Source: JAFGRU01 sp016934985 (GTDB taxonomy: Bacteria > Desulfobacterota > Desulfuromonadia > Desulfuromonadales > JAAYDE01). Taken from it: a stretch of DNA of 64,000 bases. Positions 24,047 to 32,973 of the stretch are shown here, piece by piece. The notes beneath the pieces were generated by a model. The model did no database searches. It saw only the letters and a program-made list of their open reading frames with translations, and had not been told where the DNA came from. Positions within the stretch are counted from its first letter, which is position 1. Every line of letters begins with the position of its first letter. Location: contig CAXXJQ010000009.1 of assembly GCA_963665045.2 (NCBI GenBank), forward strand, positions 620,001 to 684,000. Direction: 5' to 3'. The position numbers and the translations under genes were made by a program.

Positions 24047-25030
24047 ATGGCTTTTGATTTTCTTCTTTTATTCCTGGGCTTCGGCCTTCTTCTCGGTGGC
24101 GGGGAGCTTCTCGTCCGCGGGGCCTCCGCCCTGGCCAAAAGCCTGGGTGTTTCGCCCCTTTTCATCGGGTTGACCATCGTGGCGTTCGGCACCAGCACGC
24201 CTGAACTGGCGGTCAACCTTATGGCCACTTTTCAAGGTAATCCGGGAATATCATTCGGGAACATCATCGGCTCCAACATAGCCAATATCGGTTTGATACT
24301 TGGCTTGGCAGCACTGGTCAGGCCATTGACGGTCAGCGGTACCATCATATCCAGAGAAATCCCCATGATGGCTTTGACTGCGGTTTTGGCACTCATTCTT
24401 GGTGGGGACAGCTTGCTCCGGGGTGTCGAAAATCAGTTTGATCGAAGTGACGGCCTGGTTTTTCTCCTGTTGTTCGGTATTTTTCTTTATTACACCATCG
24501 GCGAGGTGCTAAATAACAAATCCTCCGACCCTCTTCTGGCACAGGCGGGGCAACATTCCCCGGTCAGAAGCTTTCGAAGCCTTTTCCTCCCGGCGGCCTT
24601 TTCTGGAGGAGGTCTTTTAAGTTTAATTCTGGGAGGGAAGGTAGCGGTGGAGGCTGCAGTTTCCGTTGCCCAGGCATTAAATATACCCAACGTCATCATC
24701 GGCCTGACCATTGTGGCCGTGGGGACAAGCCTGCCTGAACTGGTCACATCCGCCCTGGCCGCCTGGAAAGGAGAGACCGACCTGGCCATCGGCAATGTGG
24801 TCGGGTCCAATATTTTCAACCTGCTGTTTATTAACGGCCTTTGTGCGACCATCCGTCCGATTTCTGTACCGCCCGCGGGTGGCATGTGGGACCTCGGCAT
24901 GATGGGTTTTCTTTCGCTTTTGCTATTGCCCGTCTGCCTTTCGCACAAAAGAAGAATCGTCCGCTGGGAAGGAGTCCTGCTGATAGGCCTTTATTTCGGA
25001 TTTAATACCTGGCGGATTTTTGCAGGCTAG
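24047..25030 (+). CDS. CaCA-family Na+/Ca2+ exchanger (YrbG-like)
   Basis: This 327-residue membrane protein shows the two inverted alpha-repeats of the CaCA family: GLTIVAFGTSTPELAVNL with GNIIGSNIANIGLILG in the first half, and GLTIVAVGTSLPELVTSALAAW with GNVVGSNIFNLLFI in the second. About ten transmembrane helices are expected. It probably exchanges Na+ or H+ for Ca2+. Start ATG 24047 is chosen because the longer frame, back to 23894, translates the repeat element rather than protein. No good SD precedes it. Confidence 0.88.
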   Translation: MAFDFLLLFLGFGLLLGGGELLVRGASALAKSLGVSPLFIGLTIVAFGTSTPELAVNLMATFQGNPGISFGNIIGSNIANIGLILGLAALVRPLTVSGTIISREIPMMALTAVLALILGGDSLLRGVENQFDRSDGLVFLLLFGIFLYYTIGEVLNNKSSDPLLAQAGQHSPVRSFRSLFLPAAFSGGGLLSLILGGKVAVEAAVSVAQALNIPNVIIGLTIVAVGTSLPELVTSALAAWKGETDLAIGNVVGSNIFNLLFINGLCATIRPISVPPAGGMWDLGMMGFLSLLLLPVCLSHKRRIVRWEGVLLIGLYFGFNTWRIFAG

Positions 25031-25191
25031 GCTGAAGGCGTCAACACTCTGTTTTCGCAGTTTTGTCGAAAGCAGGAAAGTATTTCCTTTCAATGAGACA
25101 ACCTGCATGGCTCGTCCTTTTACCTATTCCGTAATTTTTTTGTTGGATTTGGCTGGTAAAATGAGGGCGGATACTATTATTCTCCCCAAAG

Positions 25192-25337
25192 TTGTAATTT
25201 TTCAACTTATCGGCACAATGCCTCTCATCACCCATGCCAAGGGTTGCGTGACCCCATCCATGGGGCTTAACTACCGTAATCCGGGCGGCAGAGATGCCTT
25301 TTCCATGGGCAACACAAGTCCTTGTGCTGAATAGCAA
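25192..25337 (+). mobile_element. MITE-like palindromic element, copy 3
   Basis: This 146-bp element starts TTGTAATTTTTCAAC and ends TGTGCTGAATAGCAA. It contains CCCATCCATGGGGCTTAAC and the GGGCGGCAGAGATGCC arm. Perfect 7-bp direct repeats CCCAAAG flank it (25185-25191 and 25338-25344). It has the same orientation as copy 2 and ends about 60 bp upstream of the UPF0316 gene. Confidence 0.87.
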
Positions 25338-25395
25338 CCCAAAGGTTTAACCATTCTTTAACACCGTTTTTTCGGATACTTAAAGAGGTAAGCAA

Positions 25396-25974
25396 ATGTT
25401 TTCGGACGGGTATTTTAGTATGGATTTTGTTCCCCTCGTGGTCATCCCCATTCTGATCATTCTGGCCCGTATCCTGGATGTATCGGTCGGCACGCTACGC
25501 ATTATCTTTGTTTCCCGCGGGAAGAAGCACCTCGCCGCTATTTTGGGGTTTTTTGAATCTCTGGTCTGGGTTATAGCCGTCACCCAGGTCATTCAGCATC
25601 TCAACAACTGGCTGACCTATATCGCTTTTGCCTTGGGCTTTTCGGCAGGCAACTACATAGGAGTACTGTTGGAAGAGAAACTCGCCATGGGCAACCTGAT
25701 TATCCGTATCATTACCCGTCAGGAGGCAGATAAGCTGGTCCACTTTCTGTGGAGTTCGGGCTATGGGGTAACCAGCGTGGACGGTTGGGGCGAGACCGGC
25801 CCCGTCAAGGTCATTTTCACAGTCTGCAAACGCCGCTACGCGGAAAGGATTATCAAAATCATTAAGGAATTTAACCCCAACGCTTTCTATACCATTGAAG
25901 ATGTCCGCTACGTCCAGGAAACCTTTGTCCCACCTCTGCACAAAGGAAAGTTTGCTATCCGCATGAGAAAATAG
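25396..25974 (+). CDS. UPF0316/DUF2179 membrane protein
   Basis: The 192-residue protein has three N-terminal transmembrane helices that include ARILDVSVGTLRIIFVSRG and GFSAGNYIGVLLEEKLA. A cytoplasmic C-terminal domain of the DUF2179 type follows (VKVIFTVCKRRYAERIIKII). These features match UPF0316. Function is unknown; DUF2179 domains may bind small ligands. AGAGG precedes ATG 25396. The gene lies directly after MITE copy 3 and ends before a terminator. Confidence 0.82.
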   Translation: MFSDGYFSMDFVPLVVIPILIILARILDVSVGTLRIIFVSRGKKHLAAILGFFESLVWVIAVTQVIQHLNNWLTYIAFALGFSAGNYIGVLLEEKLAMGNLIIRIITRQEADKLVHFLWSSGYGVTSVDGWGETGPVKVIFTVCKRRYAERIIKIIKEFNPNAFYTIEDVRYVQETFVPPLHKGKFAIRMRK

Positions 25975-26064
25975 AAAAAGCCATAATAGGCTTATTGAAA
26001 GGGGCGGCCCTAAACAATTGATTTATGTCTGGAACAGCCCCAAACATGAAGAGTTGATGAGAAG

Positions 26065-26109
26065 AGGCGCCCTTCTTGGAATGACTAATTCCAAAAAGGA
26101 CGCCTTTTT
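26065..26109 (+). terminator. Intrinsic terminator after the UPF0316 gene
   Basis: A long stem with two mismatches pairs AGGCG-CCTT-TTGGAAT with ATTCCAA-AAGG-CGCCT and runs into five T. It lies between the UPF0316 gene and a convergent ATPase gene. Confidence 0.7.
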
Positions 26110-26131
26110 CAAAGGAATTGTCCGCCCCTGG

Positions 26132-26836
26132 TCAGCTGTTTGGATCTTGAATCAGCAGGGTATTCGGATCAAGAACCAGGTTGGCTTTGGGCGAAGCGCC
26201 ATCCGGATATTTGAGAACCCGGATGGCCACCGGGCCATCTCCGGACTTGAGCTGGAGAATAGTTTTGAATAAATCGCTCAGATTGCCCAGCTGAACCGGA
26301 TAGCCGTTGTCTGCGGGCGCTTCATGCCGGTGGGTGTTGACCGTGAACCAGATATGAAATCCATGTTGCAGGGCAAGACCTTTAAACTGCTCAAGCATCG
26401 GCCGGCAATCGCCGTCAAAATCGAAACCGTCAACAACCAAGATCTCGGGAGTGAAAATATTCTGTTTTGAAAGATCGAGAAGACGTTCTTCCAAGGTTGC
26501 AACGCTGAACCCCTGGGCGAGGAAGGTCATTATCAAGCGGTGGGGCAAAAGCATATCCCAAAGCTGGTTAATGCGAATTTCACTGTACTGGCCAGCCATC
26601 TGGTTCAAAACTTCCTGATACCAGAGATCTACCTTTTCAACGGGATCGTTCAAGCTGATATGAAGAACTTTTTTCCCCTGGAGAAGGGCATTCAGGGCAA
26701 GTTGTACGGTGAGGGCCGTCTTGCCGCCGCCGCTACGTGACGAAACGGCGCCGAAATCGCCGGGTTCCAGCAGTCCATCCTTGACGTCGTCAAGAAGGCG
26801 TAACGGGTTGCGCATGGTTAAATCCCGCGTAAGCAT
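26132..26836 (-). CDS. RecA-like P-loop ATPase
   Basis: The 234-residue protein begins MLTRDLTMRNPLRLLDD. It carries a Walker A motif, SSRSGGGKTALTVQLAL, and a Walker B-like strand, EILVVDGFDFD, resembling the DnaB/RadA/KaiC fold without their accessory domains. The expected role is cytoplasmic and ATP-dependent, but no substrate is known. ATG 26836 has AAAGGA at good spacing; an upstream ATG at 26896 also has a weak SD and would add 20 residues. It may be cotranscribed downstream of the EF-G gene or independent (112 bp apart). Confidence 0.6.
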   Translation of the reverse strand: MLTRDLTMRNPLRLLDDVKDGLLEPGDFGAVSSRSGGGKTALTVQLALNALLQGKKVLHISLNDPVEKVDLWYQEVLNQMAGQYSEIRINQLWDMLLPHRLIMTFLAQGFSVATLEERLLDLSKQNIFTPEILVVDGFDFDGDCRPMLEQFKGLALQHGFHIWFTVNTHRHEAPADNGYPVQLGNLSDLFKTILQLKSGDGPVAIRVLKYPDGASPKANLVLDPNTLLIQDPNS

Positions 26837-26948
26837 GGTCAAATTCCTTTCCCGAAGTTGAATGACATTTCCTTGTTTGGAAGTAAAAAGAGTCATTTTT
26901 AAAGCCTTTACCTTATCTTTGAATGCAAAATAAACTCTTTACCATCCA

Positions 26949-29036
26949 TCAGGCTACGTTGCTTTTCTCCTCCTGAATCTTTTTGGCAACCTCTTCCGCG
27001 ATGGATTGCGGCACCTGGCGGTAGCTGCTGAATTCCATGGTGAATTGGGCTTTCCCCTGACTAAGGGATCGCAGCACAGTTGAAAAACCGAACATTTCAG
27101 CCAAAGGGATTTGAGCCTCAACGGCACACATCATACCTTCGTCCTGGGTTCCGACAATCATGCCGCGACGCTGGTTCAGCGCGCCCATGACATTGCCCTG
27201 AAATTCGGTCGGGGTTTCCACAACAACCTTCATGACCGGCTCCTGAATGACCGGTTTGGCACGGTGGAAAACTTCGACAAAAGCCCCCCTGGCTGCAGCC
27301 TGGAAAGCCATATCCGACGAGTCCACGCTGTGGGAAGCACCATCATTTATGCAGATCTTGACGCCGGTTACCGGGAAACCCAATTTCGGCCCTTTCTTCA
27401 TGCAGCTGAGGAAGCCTTTTTCACAGGCAGGGATAAACTGGGTCGGGATGGATCCGCCGGTAATTTTGTTTTCAAAAACGAATTCCTCATCGGCAACCGG
27501 TTCCATGAATCCCGCGATCCTTCCGAATTGGCCGGAACCGCCCGTCTGTTTTTTATGTGTGTAGTTGAATTCAGCTTTTTGCGTTATGGTTTCGCGGTAG
27601 GCGACCCGGGGTGCTCCTGTGGTGACCTCCGCCCGGTATTCGCGCTTCATGCGTTCGATATAGACTTCAAGGTGCAGTTCGCCCATGCCGGAGATGATGG
27701 TATCGCCGGTTTCCTCGCTGACATAAGTGCGGAAGGTCGGGTCCTCTTTGGTAAACCGGTTGAGGGCCTTGGACATGTTGATTTCAGCTTTGTTGTCCTT
27801 GGGAACAACCGCCAGGGAGATGACCGGTTCGGGAACAAACATGCTGGTCATGGCCAGGTTCAGGCCGGGAGAGACAAAACTGTCGCCAGAAGCACACTCA
27901 ACTCCGAAAAGGGCGCCGATAAAACCGGCCGGCACCATATCGATGTCTTCTTTCTGGCTGGCGTGCATGCGCACCAGGCGGCCGATTTTGATCTTCTGCC
28001 CGGTCCGCACGTTGATCACCGTATCCCCCTTGCGCAAAGCACCTTGGTAGACGCGGATGTATGTCAGTTGGCCGTACTGGCCATCTTCGAGTTTGAAAGC
28101 CAGAGATACCGTCGGCTTATCCATATCCGGTTCGAGGCGTACAAGCTGATCAGGATTCCTCAGATCATGGGCTTCGTTAACAACATCCACGGGACAGGGA
28201 AGCAACGCGTTAACGGCATCGAGAAGTGGTTGAATGCCCTTGTTTTTATAAGCAGAGCCGAGCAGAACTGGAGTAATGGAGCGGTCCAGGGTCCCTTTGC
28301 GAATGGCGTTCAAAAGCAGTTCCGGGAGGATTTCGGTTTCTTCCAGAACGGCTTCCATCAGCTCATCGCAGAACATGGTGGCCGTTTCCAGCAGTGCCGC
28401 GCGGCGGGCCTCCGCCTCTTCCCGAAGATTTACGGGAATCTCGTCGATGCGAACCGTTTCGCCATTTTCGCCGTCAAAATAGAGGGCATTCATGGTAATC
28501 AGGTCGACAACCCCTTCGAATTCAGCTTCCAGCCCTATGGGCATCTGCAAGACAACGGGATTGTGGCCTAATTTCTCCTTGAGTTGAGCAACTACCCGGT
28601 CCGGATTTGCGCCACTGCGGTCACATTTGTTGATAAAGACCAGCGAAGGGACCTTATAGCGCTTCATCTGCTGATCGACGGTAATGGACTGGGATTGCAC
28701 GCCACCCACCGAACAGAGAACCAGCACCGCACCGTCCAGGACCCGCAGGGAGCGTTCCACCTCGATAGTGAAATCGACATGGCCCGGGGTGTCGATAATA
28801 TTGATTTCGTGGTCTTTCCACTGGCAGTAGGTAGCTGCCGAGGCGATAGTGATGCCCCGTTCCTTTTCCAGCTCCATGGAATCCATGGTCGCGCCGACAC
28901 CGTCCTTGCCTTTGACATCGTGAATGCTGTGAATGCGGTTGGTGTAAAAGAGAACCCTCTCGGTCAGGGTGGTTTTCCCGGAATCGATATGAGCACTGAT
29001 ACCAATGTTGCGAATTTTGTTGATGTCGTACTTCAT
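26949..29036 (-). CDS. fusA: Elongation factor G, mitochondrial-type paralogue (spdEFG1/mtEFG1-like)
   Basis: This 695-residue translational GTPase has all five EF-G domains. G motifs: AHIDSGKTTL (P-loop), RGITI, DTPGHVDF and INKCDR. Several features, such as AHIDSGKTT instead of AHIDAGKTT, VKGKDGVGATMDSMELE and VGGVQSQSITVDQQMKRY, match the GFM1/mtEFG1-like branch described in spirochaetes, planctomycetes and deltaproteobacteria. It is not in a str operon here, so a second EF-G probably exists elsewhere. In mitochondria the equivalent protein translocates, while a sister paralogue recycles ribosomes. ATG 29036 has AAAGGAA. Confidence 0.93.
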   Translation of the reverse strand: MKYDINKIRNIGISAHIDSGKTTLTERVLFYTNRIHSIHDVKGKDGVGATMDSMELEKERGITIASAATYCQWKDHEINIIDTPGHVDFTIEVERSLRVLDGAVLVLCSVGGVQSQSITVDQQMKRYKVPSLVFINKCDRSGANPDRVVAQLKEKLGHNPVVLQMPIGLEAEFEGVVDLITMNALYFDGENGETVRIDEIPVNLREEAEARRAALLETATMFCDELMEAVLEETEILPELLLNAIRKGTLDRSITPVLLGSAYKNKGIQPLLDAVNALLPCPVDVVNEAHDLRNPDQLVRLEPDMDKPTVSLAFKLEDGQYGQLTYIRVYQGALRKGDTVINVRTGQKIKIGRLVRMHASQKEDIDMVPAGFIGALFGVECASGDSFVSPGLNLAMTSMFVPEPVISLAVVPKDNKAEINMSKALNRFTKEDPTFRTYVSEETGDTIISGMGELHLEVYIERMKREYRAEVTTGAPRVAYRETITQKAEFNYTHKKQTGGSGQFGRIAGFMEPVADEEFVFENKITGGSIPTQFIPACEKGFLSCMKKGPKLGFPVTGVKICINDGASHSVDSSDMAFQAAARGAFVEVFHRAKPVIQEPVMKVVVETPTEFQGNVMGALNQRRGMIVGTQDEGMMCAVEAQIPLAEMFGFSTVLRSLSQGKAQFTMEFSSYRQVPQSIAEEVAKKIQEEKSNVA

Positions 29037-29116
29037 CTGACTGTTTCCTTTTTCGAATTGTTGTTTTTCTTTCGTCCTGATTTGAAAGCAAAAAGTTAAA
29101 AAAACGATACTTGTCC

Positions 29117-29180
29117 GGCACAATGAAGTCCGGTCATTCCTGGAATGGGCGGCACCGCTTCATCACCCGGCACAATGGAT
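29117..29180. repeat. Possible remnant of the MITE-like family
   Basis: GGCACAATG occurs twice and a CCTGGAATGGGCGGCACC segment resembles the family core. The ends are missing, so the assignment is weak. Confidence 0.3.
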
Positions 29181-29257
29181 AGTTAAAGTGTAAAATGTAA
29201 GTTTCGAGTTAGCTTGAATTTTTTCTGGTCTGATTCCTGGGAAAACAGTCTGAAGCC

Positions 29258-29290
29258 GGCAGCTCCGAAATGTTTCCAATCGGAGCTGCC
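29258..29290 (-). terminator. Hairpin downstream of ugd
   Basis: An 11-bp perfect stem, GGCAGCTCCGA with TCGGAGCTGCC, lies about 20 bp after the ugd stop. No strong T run follows, so termination efficiency is uncertain. Confidence 0.5.
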
Positions 29291-29308
29291 AGAAAGATGG
29301 TTTACCGA

Positions 29309-30643
29309 TTATTTTCTTCCGATTCCTTCGTATTCAAACCCGGCTGCTTTTACCGCCACCGGATCATATTGATTACGTCCGTCAAAAATCACCTGCTGTT
29401 TCATAACCCGCTTCATGGCCTCCAGGTCGGGGATACGGAAAGGTTTCCATTCCGTCACCAGGACCATGGCATCGGCATTTTCAAGTGCCGCGTACTGATG
29501 GTCAGCAAGGGCCAGGGACCCTGTAGAAAACCATTCTTCCGGCCATTCCTTGCATACATTGTCCATAGCTACCGGATCGTAACCCTGGACCTTGGCGCCG
29601 GCTTCGATTAAGGCGCCGATCAGGACCTTGGACGTCGCTTCACGCAGGTCGTCAGTGCCCGGCTTAAAGGCAAGACCCCAGACGGCGATGGTCCGCCCAC
29701 TAAGATCCGCCCCAAAGCGTTTGACAACCTTTTTAAAGAGGAGCTGCCGTTGCAGATCGTTGCGATCTTCCACGGCCTGCAAAACCTTGGAGTCGTATTT
29801 AACTCCGCGCGCCATCCCCAGCAGGGCCTTGACATCCTTGGGAAAACAACTACCGCCGTAACCACAGCCGGGATAGATAAAGGAATAGCCGATGCGGGTA
29901 TCGGAGCCGATACCGATGCGGACGTTTTCCACATCCACGTCCAGAAGCTCACAAAGGTTGGAAACCTCGTTCATGAAGGAGATTTTGGTTGCAAGCATGG
30001 CATTGGCCGTGTATTTGGTCATCTCCGCATCACGGATCCCCATGAAGATGGTGCGCTGATGGTTGCGGTTGAAAGGGGCGTAGAGTTCTTCCATAACGCT
30101 TTGAGCCCGTTCGCTGTCGACACCGATGACAATGCGGTCCGGCTTCATGCAGTCTTTGACCGCCTCCCCTTCCTTGAGAAACTCCGGATTGGATACCACG
30201 TCGAATGCGTAATCAACGCCGCGCTTGTCCAGCTCTTCCTGTACCGCCGTCCGCACCTTGTCCGCCGTACCGACGGGAACCGTGGATTTATTGACAACAA
30301 CGGAATAACCGTTCATGTTCTGCCCGATCTCCCGGGCCACGGCCAAAACGTACTGCAAATCCGCTGAACCGTCTTCTCCCGGCGGAGTCCCGACACCGAT
30401 AAAGTAGACATTGCAATTTCGCATCGCCTCGGCCAGAGAGGTGGTGAAATATAGACGCCCTTCCTTATGGTTTTCGTGAACAATGCTCTCCAGACCGGGT
30501 TCGTAAATGGGGATGATCCCCTTTTTGAGATTTTCGATTTTGGTCGCATCAACATCGACGCACCAGGCCGTATTACCCATCTCGGCGAAACACGCTCCTG
30601 TTACCAGTCCTATGTAACCCGTACCCACGACAACAAGTTTCAC
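29309..30643 (-). CDS. ugd: UDP-glucose 6-dehydrogenase
   Basis: The 444-residue enzyme begins MKLVVVGTGYIGLVTGACFAE, the NAD-binding Rossmann loop. It contains GVGTPPGEDGSADL, KSTVPVGT, NPEFLKEGEAVKD and the catalytic Cys in GCGYGGSCFPKDV. It oxidises UDP-glucose twice to UDP-glucuronate for exopolysaccharide or LPS sugars. The length is standard. It is transcribed alone; the 750-bp upstream region holds no gene. No sugar-nucleotide or polysaccharide cluster surrounds it here. Confidence 0.96.
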   Translation of the reverse strand: MKLVVVGTGYIGLVTGACFAEMGNTAWCVDVDATKIENLKKGIIPIYEPGLESIVHENHKEGRLYFTTSLAEAMRNCNVYFIGVGTPPGEDGSADLQYVLAVAREIGQNMNGYSVVVNKSTVPVGTADKVRTAVQEELDKRGVDYAFDVVSNPEFLKEGEAVKDCMKPDRIVIGVDSERAQSVMEELYAPFNRNHQRTIFMGIRDAEMTKYTANAMLATKISFMNEVSNLCELLDVDVENVRIGIGSDTRIGYSFIYPGCGYGGSCFPKDVKALLGMARGVKYDSKVLQAVEDRNDLQRQLLFKKVVKRFGADLSGRTIAVWGLAFKPGTDDLREATSKVLIGALIEAGAKVQGYDPVAMDNVCKEWPEEWFSTGSLALADHQYAALENADAMVLVTEWKPFRIPDLEAMKRVMKQQVIFDGRNQYDPVAVKAAGFEYEGIGRK

Positions 30644-31390
30644 AAGTCATCTCCTTTGAAAAAAAGAAAACATCCAACCAGCCGGCCGTGCAGCGCCCTT
30701 AAATGGATAACCTCTGTCTTTTAAGCCACTACACAGGTCATCTGGGACCAACGGGAGCGATTGTATGCCTCTGGGCAATAATTCACAACAAAAACCGTTA
30801 TGTTTGGTCATCACTTTTTTCAAAATAATGTTTTAAAAATAACTCCTTGACCAAACCGAAGCCAATTTTCTGTCATCTGGAAACAACTTACGGTTTACCT
30901 CTGCTTTACCCCCAAAACAGGGACCAGGAATCTGATTGCCAATTAATGAGTAGAGCCGGTTCTTTTTGGGGGAATCTTTTCTGGAAGCATCCCAACTCAT
31001 GCGTCATTATTGAATTTTAACTCGACTTGGAATGCTCTTGAAAAAGGATCTTTCAGAAGAAGTCAGCCAAGAGGCGCAACATTTTGAAGCATAAACCTTT
31101 TTTGCCCAAAACGGCCATTCTCGAAGGCGGGCCTTCGGGCAAAACGAAACGACGTTTTTAGCAAATTTCAAACCATCTAGCAACCATTTTTAATTTTTTT
31201 TTGATTATGACTCTTTTAACACCATTTTTCCAAAAAAACCCGTATTTTCTGAGTGGGTTGCGGTCACCTGCCGACAGAAGAAATCTGGATTAATTTGACA
31301 ATACCAGGGAAAAACTGTGATATTTTCTTTCGGTATTTTGTGAAGCAAACACTGTCAAGTGTAGAAGAAAGGTGAAAAGGAGAGCCTTGC
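30644..31390. other. Long divergent intergenic region between ugd and csaA
   Basis: About 750 bp, AT-rich, without a supported coding frame. A loose inverted repeat (TTTTGCCC and GGGCAAAA) encloses an AAGGCGGGCCTT dyad around 31098-31144. A sigma-70-like promoter for csaA lies at the right end. The remainder shows nothing identifiable. Confidence 0.5.
31295..31324 (+). promoter_or_regulatory. Sigma-70-type promoter of csaA
   Basis: A perfect TTGACA (31295-31300) is followed after 18 bp by GATATT (31319-31324), about 66 bp before the csaA start. Confidence 0.55.
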
Positions 31391-31729
31391 ATGGAACCGA
31401 TTGAGTGGCATGATTTCGAAAAAGTAGAATTGAGGGTCGGCCGGATACTTCAGGCCGAGGTATTTGCCGAAGCAAGGAAACCCGCTTATGTGCTGCAGGT
31501 GGATTTTGGCAAGGAAATCGGAATCAAAAAATCGAGCGCCCGGATCACGGACATGTACCAGCCGGAGGATCTGATTGGCCGACAGGTTGTAGCGGTGGTG
31601 AATTTTCCCCCAAAACAGATCGGGCCTCTGATGTCGGAATGTCTGGTGACCGGCTTTCACAATGAAAAGGGCGAGGTCGCTCTCTGCGTTCCGGACAGGG
31701 ATGTGCCGCTCGGTGCAAAGTTGCTGTAA
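31391..31729 (+). CDS. csaA: CsaA-type tRNA-binding/chaperone protein
   Basis: This 112-residue protein is a stand-alone OB-fold tRNA-binding domain. It starts with IEWHDFEKVELRVGRIL and shows KPAYVLQVDFGKEIGIKKSSARIT, GRQVVAVVNFPPKQIGPLMSE-like and VPLGAKLL motifs, matching CsaA. CsaA is a dimeric protein reported to have export-chaperone and tRNA-binding activity. AAAAGGAGA precedes the ATG. It is convergent with the deaminase gene 15 bp away and has its own promoter. Confidence 0.93.
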   Translation: MEPIEWHDFEKVELRVGRILQAEVFAEARKPAYVLQVDFGKEIGIKKSSARITDMYQPEDLIGRQVVAVVNFPPKQIGPLMSECLVTGFHNEKGEVALCVPDRDVPLGAKLL

Positions 31730-31744
31730 GAAATCCGTCTGTGG

Positions 31745-32233
31745 TTAATATCTGGCGTGGTCAGGATCAGCGGCAAAGATTTCCGCCAGAGCCAGTGCCT
31801 CATCTCTCAGTATCTGCCTTCTTTGAATCAGGCGCTTTTCCGGAGATCGGGATATTTCCTCAAAGAAAAAACGGTCGTCAAAGCCGATGCGGGCTGCGTC
31901 CTCAATGCTGAATCCGAAATAGATCGCTTCGATTCTGGCCCAGTAAATGGCCGCTAGGCACATGGGACAGGGTTCCCCGGTAGTGAAAATCTCGCAGCCG
32001 GTCAGGTCAAAAGTGTCGAGATGTTGGCAGGCATCGCGAATGGCGGTGATTTCACCATGAGCGGTAGGGTCGTTATTGGCAATGACGCGGTTCCAGCCTT
32101 CTCCGACAATGCAATTATTTTTAACAATGACAGCGCCAAAAGGTCCCCCGTCCCCCGCTTCAACTCCCAGCCGGGCCAGTTCAATGGCGCGACGCATGTA
32201 TGCCAGACTTTTTTCATTCACCGAAAGCGCCAT
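31745..32233 (-). CDS. guaD: Guanine-deaminase-like nucleobase deaminase
   Basis: The 162-residue protein belongs to the CDA fold. The zinc site is seen in PTAHGEITAIRDAC (His and catalytic Glu) and GEPCPMCLAAIYWAR (Cys pair). GGPFGAVIVKNN, the FGFSIEDAARIGFDDRFFFEEI stretch and a C-terminal Tyr match the GuaD family of Bacillus rather than TadA. It would convert guanine to xanthine. Downstream of the PAS gene, 6 bp from its stop, it is probably in the same transcript. TadA-like tRNA deaminase is the main alternative. Confidence 0.85.
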   Translation of the reverse strand: MALSVNEKSLAYMRRAIELARLGVEAGDGGPFGAVIVKNNCIVGEGWNRVIANNDPTAHGEITAIRDACQHLDTFDLTGCEIFTTGEPCPMCLAAIYWARIEAIYFGFSIEDAARIGFDDRFFFEEISRSPEKRLIQRRQILRDEALALAEIFAADPDHARY

Positions 32234-32239
32234 TTCCCA

Positions 32240-32581
32240 TCACTCCTTCCGTTTGACAGGCGGTTCATATCTTTCGTAGTAGCCCAGGAGCCGTCCCGAA
32301 CCATCCCGCACCGCCCGCATGAAAATCCTGAATCTGTCGTTGTCGGTGATGAGCTGCTCTTCCAGACCTTCCTGCATCTTGGCAAAAACCTCGCGGATGA
32401 TGCGGCAGGAATCTTCATAGTGACAGATAAAGATGGACTCGCCCAAGTGTCCCGCACCCCTTTTATAAGCAGCAATGGCAGCTTTGTTCATGAAGCGAAT
32501 GACATGATCCGTGTCGACAAACATGAAGGGGTCTTTCAAGCTGTCGACAAAAGCCTCCAACATTTCCCTGGTTATTTTCAT
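32240..32581 (-). CDS. Stand-alone PAS-domain protein
   Basis: The 113-residue protein is essentially one PAS domain: MLEAFVDSLKDPFMFVDTDHVIRFMNKAA opens it, with a central SIFICHYEDSCRIIREVF helix and RAVRDGSGRLLGYYERYEP closing strands. There is no kinase, cyclase or HTH domain, so it probably senses a ligand or redox state and signals to another protein. GGAGACAGG precedes the ATG. It lies upstream of and close to the deaminase gene. Confidence 0.78.
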   Translation of the reverse strand: MKITREMLEAFVDSLKDPFMFVDTDHVIRFMNKAAIAAYKRGAGHLGESIFICHYEDSCRIIREVFAKMQEGLEEQLITDNDRFRIFMRAVRDGSGRLLGYYERYEPPVKRKE

Positions 32582-32651
32582 CCTGTCTCCGTTGCTCTTC
32601 AGTTTACACCTCTCTGCAGTTTATTGGGGACCAAGTGGAGCAAAATCGTAC

Positions 32652-32762
32652 CGAAAAAAAGAGGTGTCGAGAACAGATTTCTCGCAAATTTGAGAACGAA
32701 TAGCGAAACTGTCCGGCGAAAATTTACAGGAATATTTAACCCGGATGTCTTTTTTGCAGCCA
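32652..32762 (+). repeat. Second dispersed repeat family, copy A
   Basis: About 110 bp that align with 60617-60726: GAAAAAAAG, TCGAG-ACAGAT, GCAAATTTGA-A-CGAATAGCG, CGAAAATTT and CTTTTTTGC are shared. The core can form an inverted repeat in which GCAAATTT pairs with AAATTTGC-like sequence. It sits between divergent genes for the PAS protein and the TRAP transporter. Confidence 0.65.
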
Positions 32763-32973
32763 ATTTAAAGCCTGACCCGCCCCATTTTTAAAACAGCCGT
32801 TTTGGTCTTTATAACGGGGAAACCCTCTGTTTTTAAGAAAACTTAATTTTTTTCAGGGGCATTTCCTTATCATTAACACAATTAATTGTTTGAAAAAAAA
32901 CAGTGTTTTTAATATAAATAGATTCTGGCATTTTGTAACGGATATTTTTTCACATTACTGAGGGGGATATGGC

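Noticed and set aside
27111..28571. 486-codon plus-strand frame opposite EF-G
   Set aside because: It is the complement of conserved EF-G sequence and shows no independent protein features.
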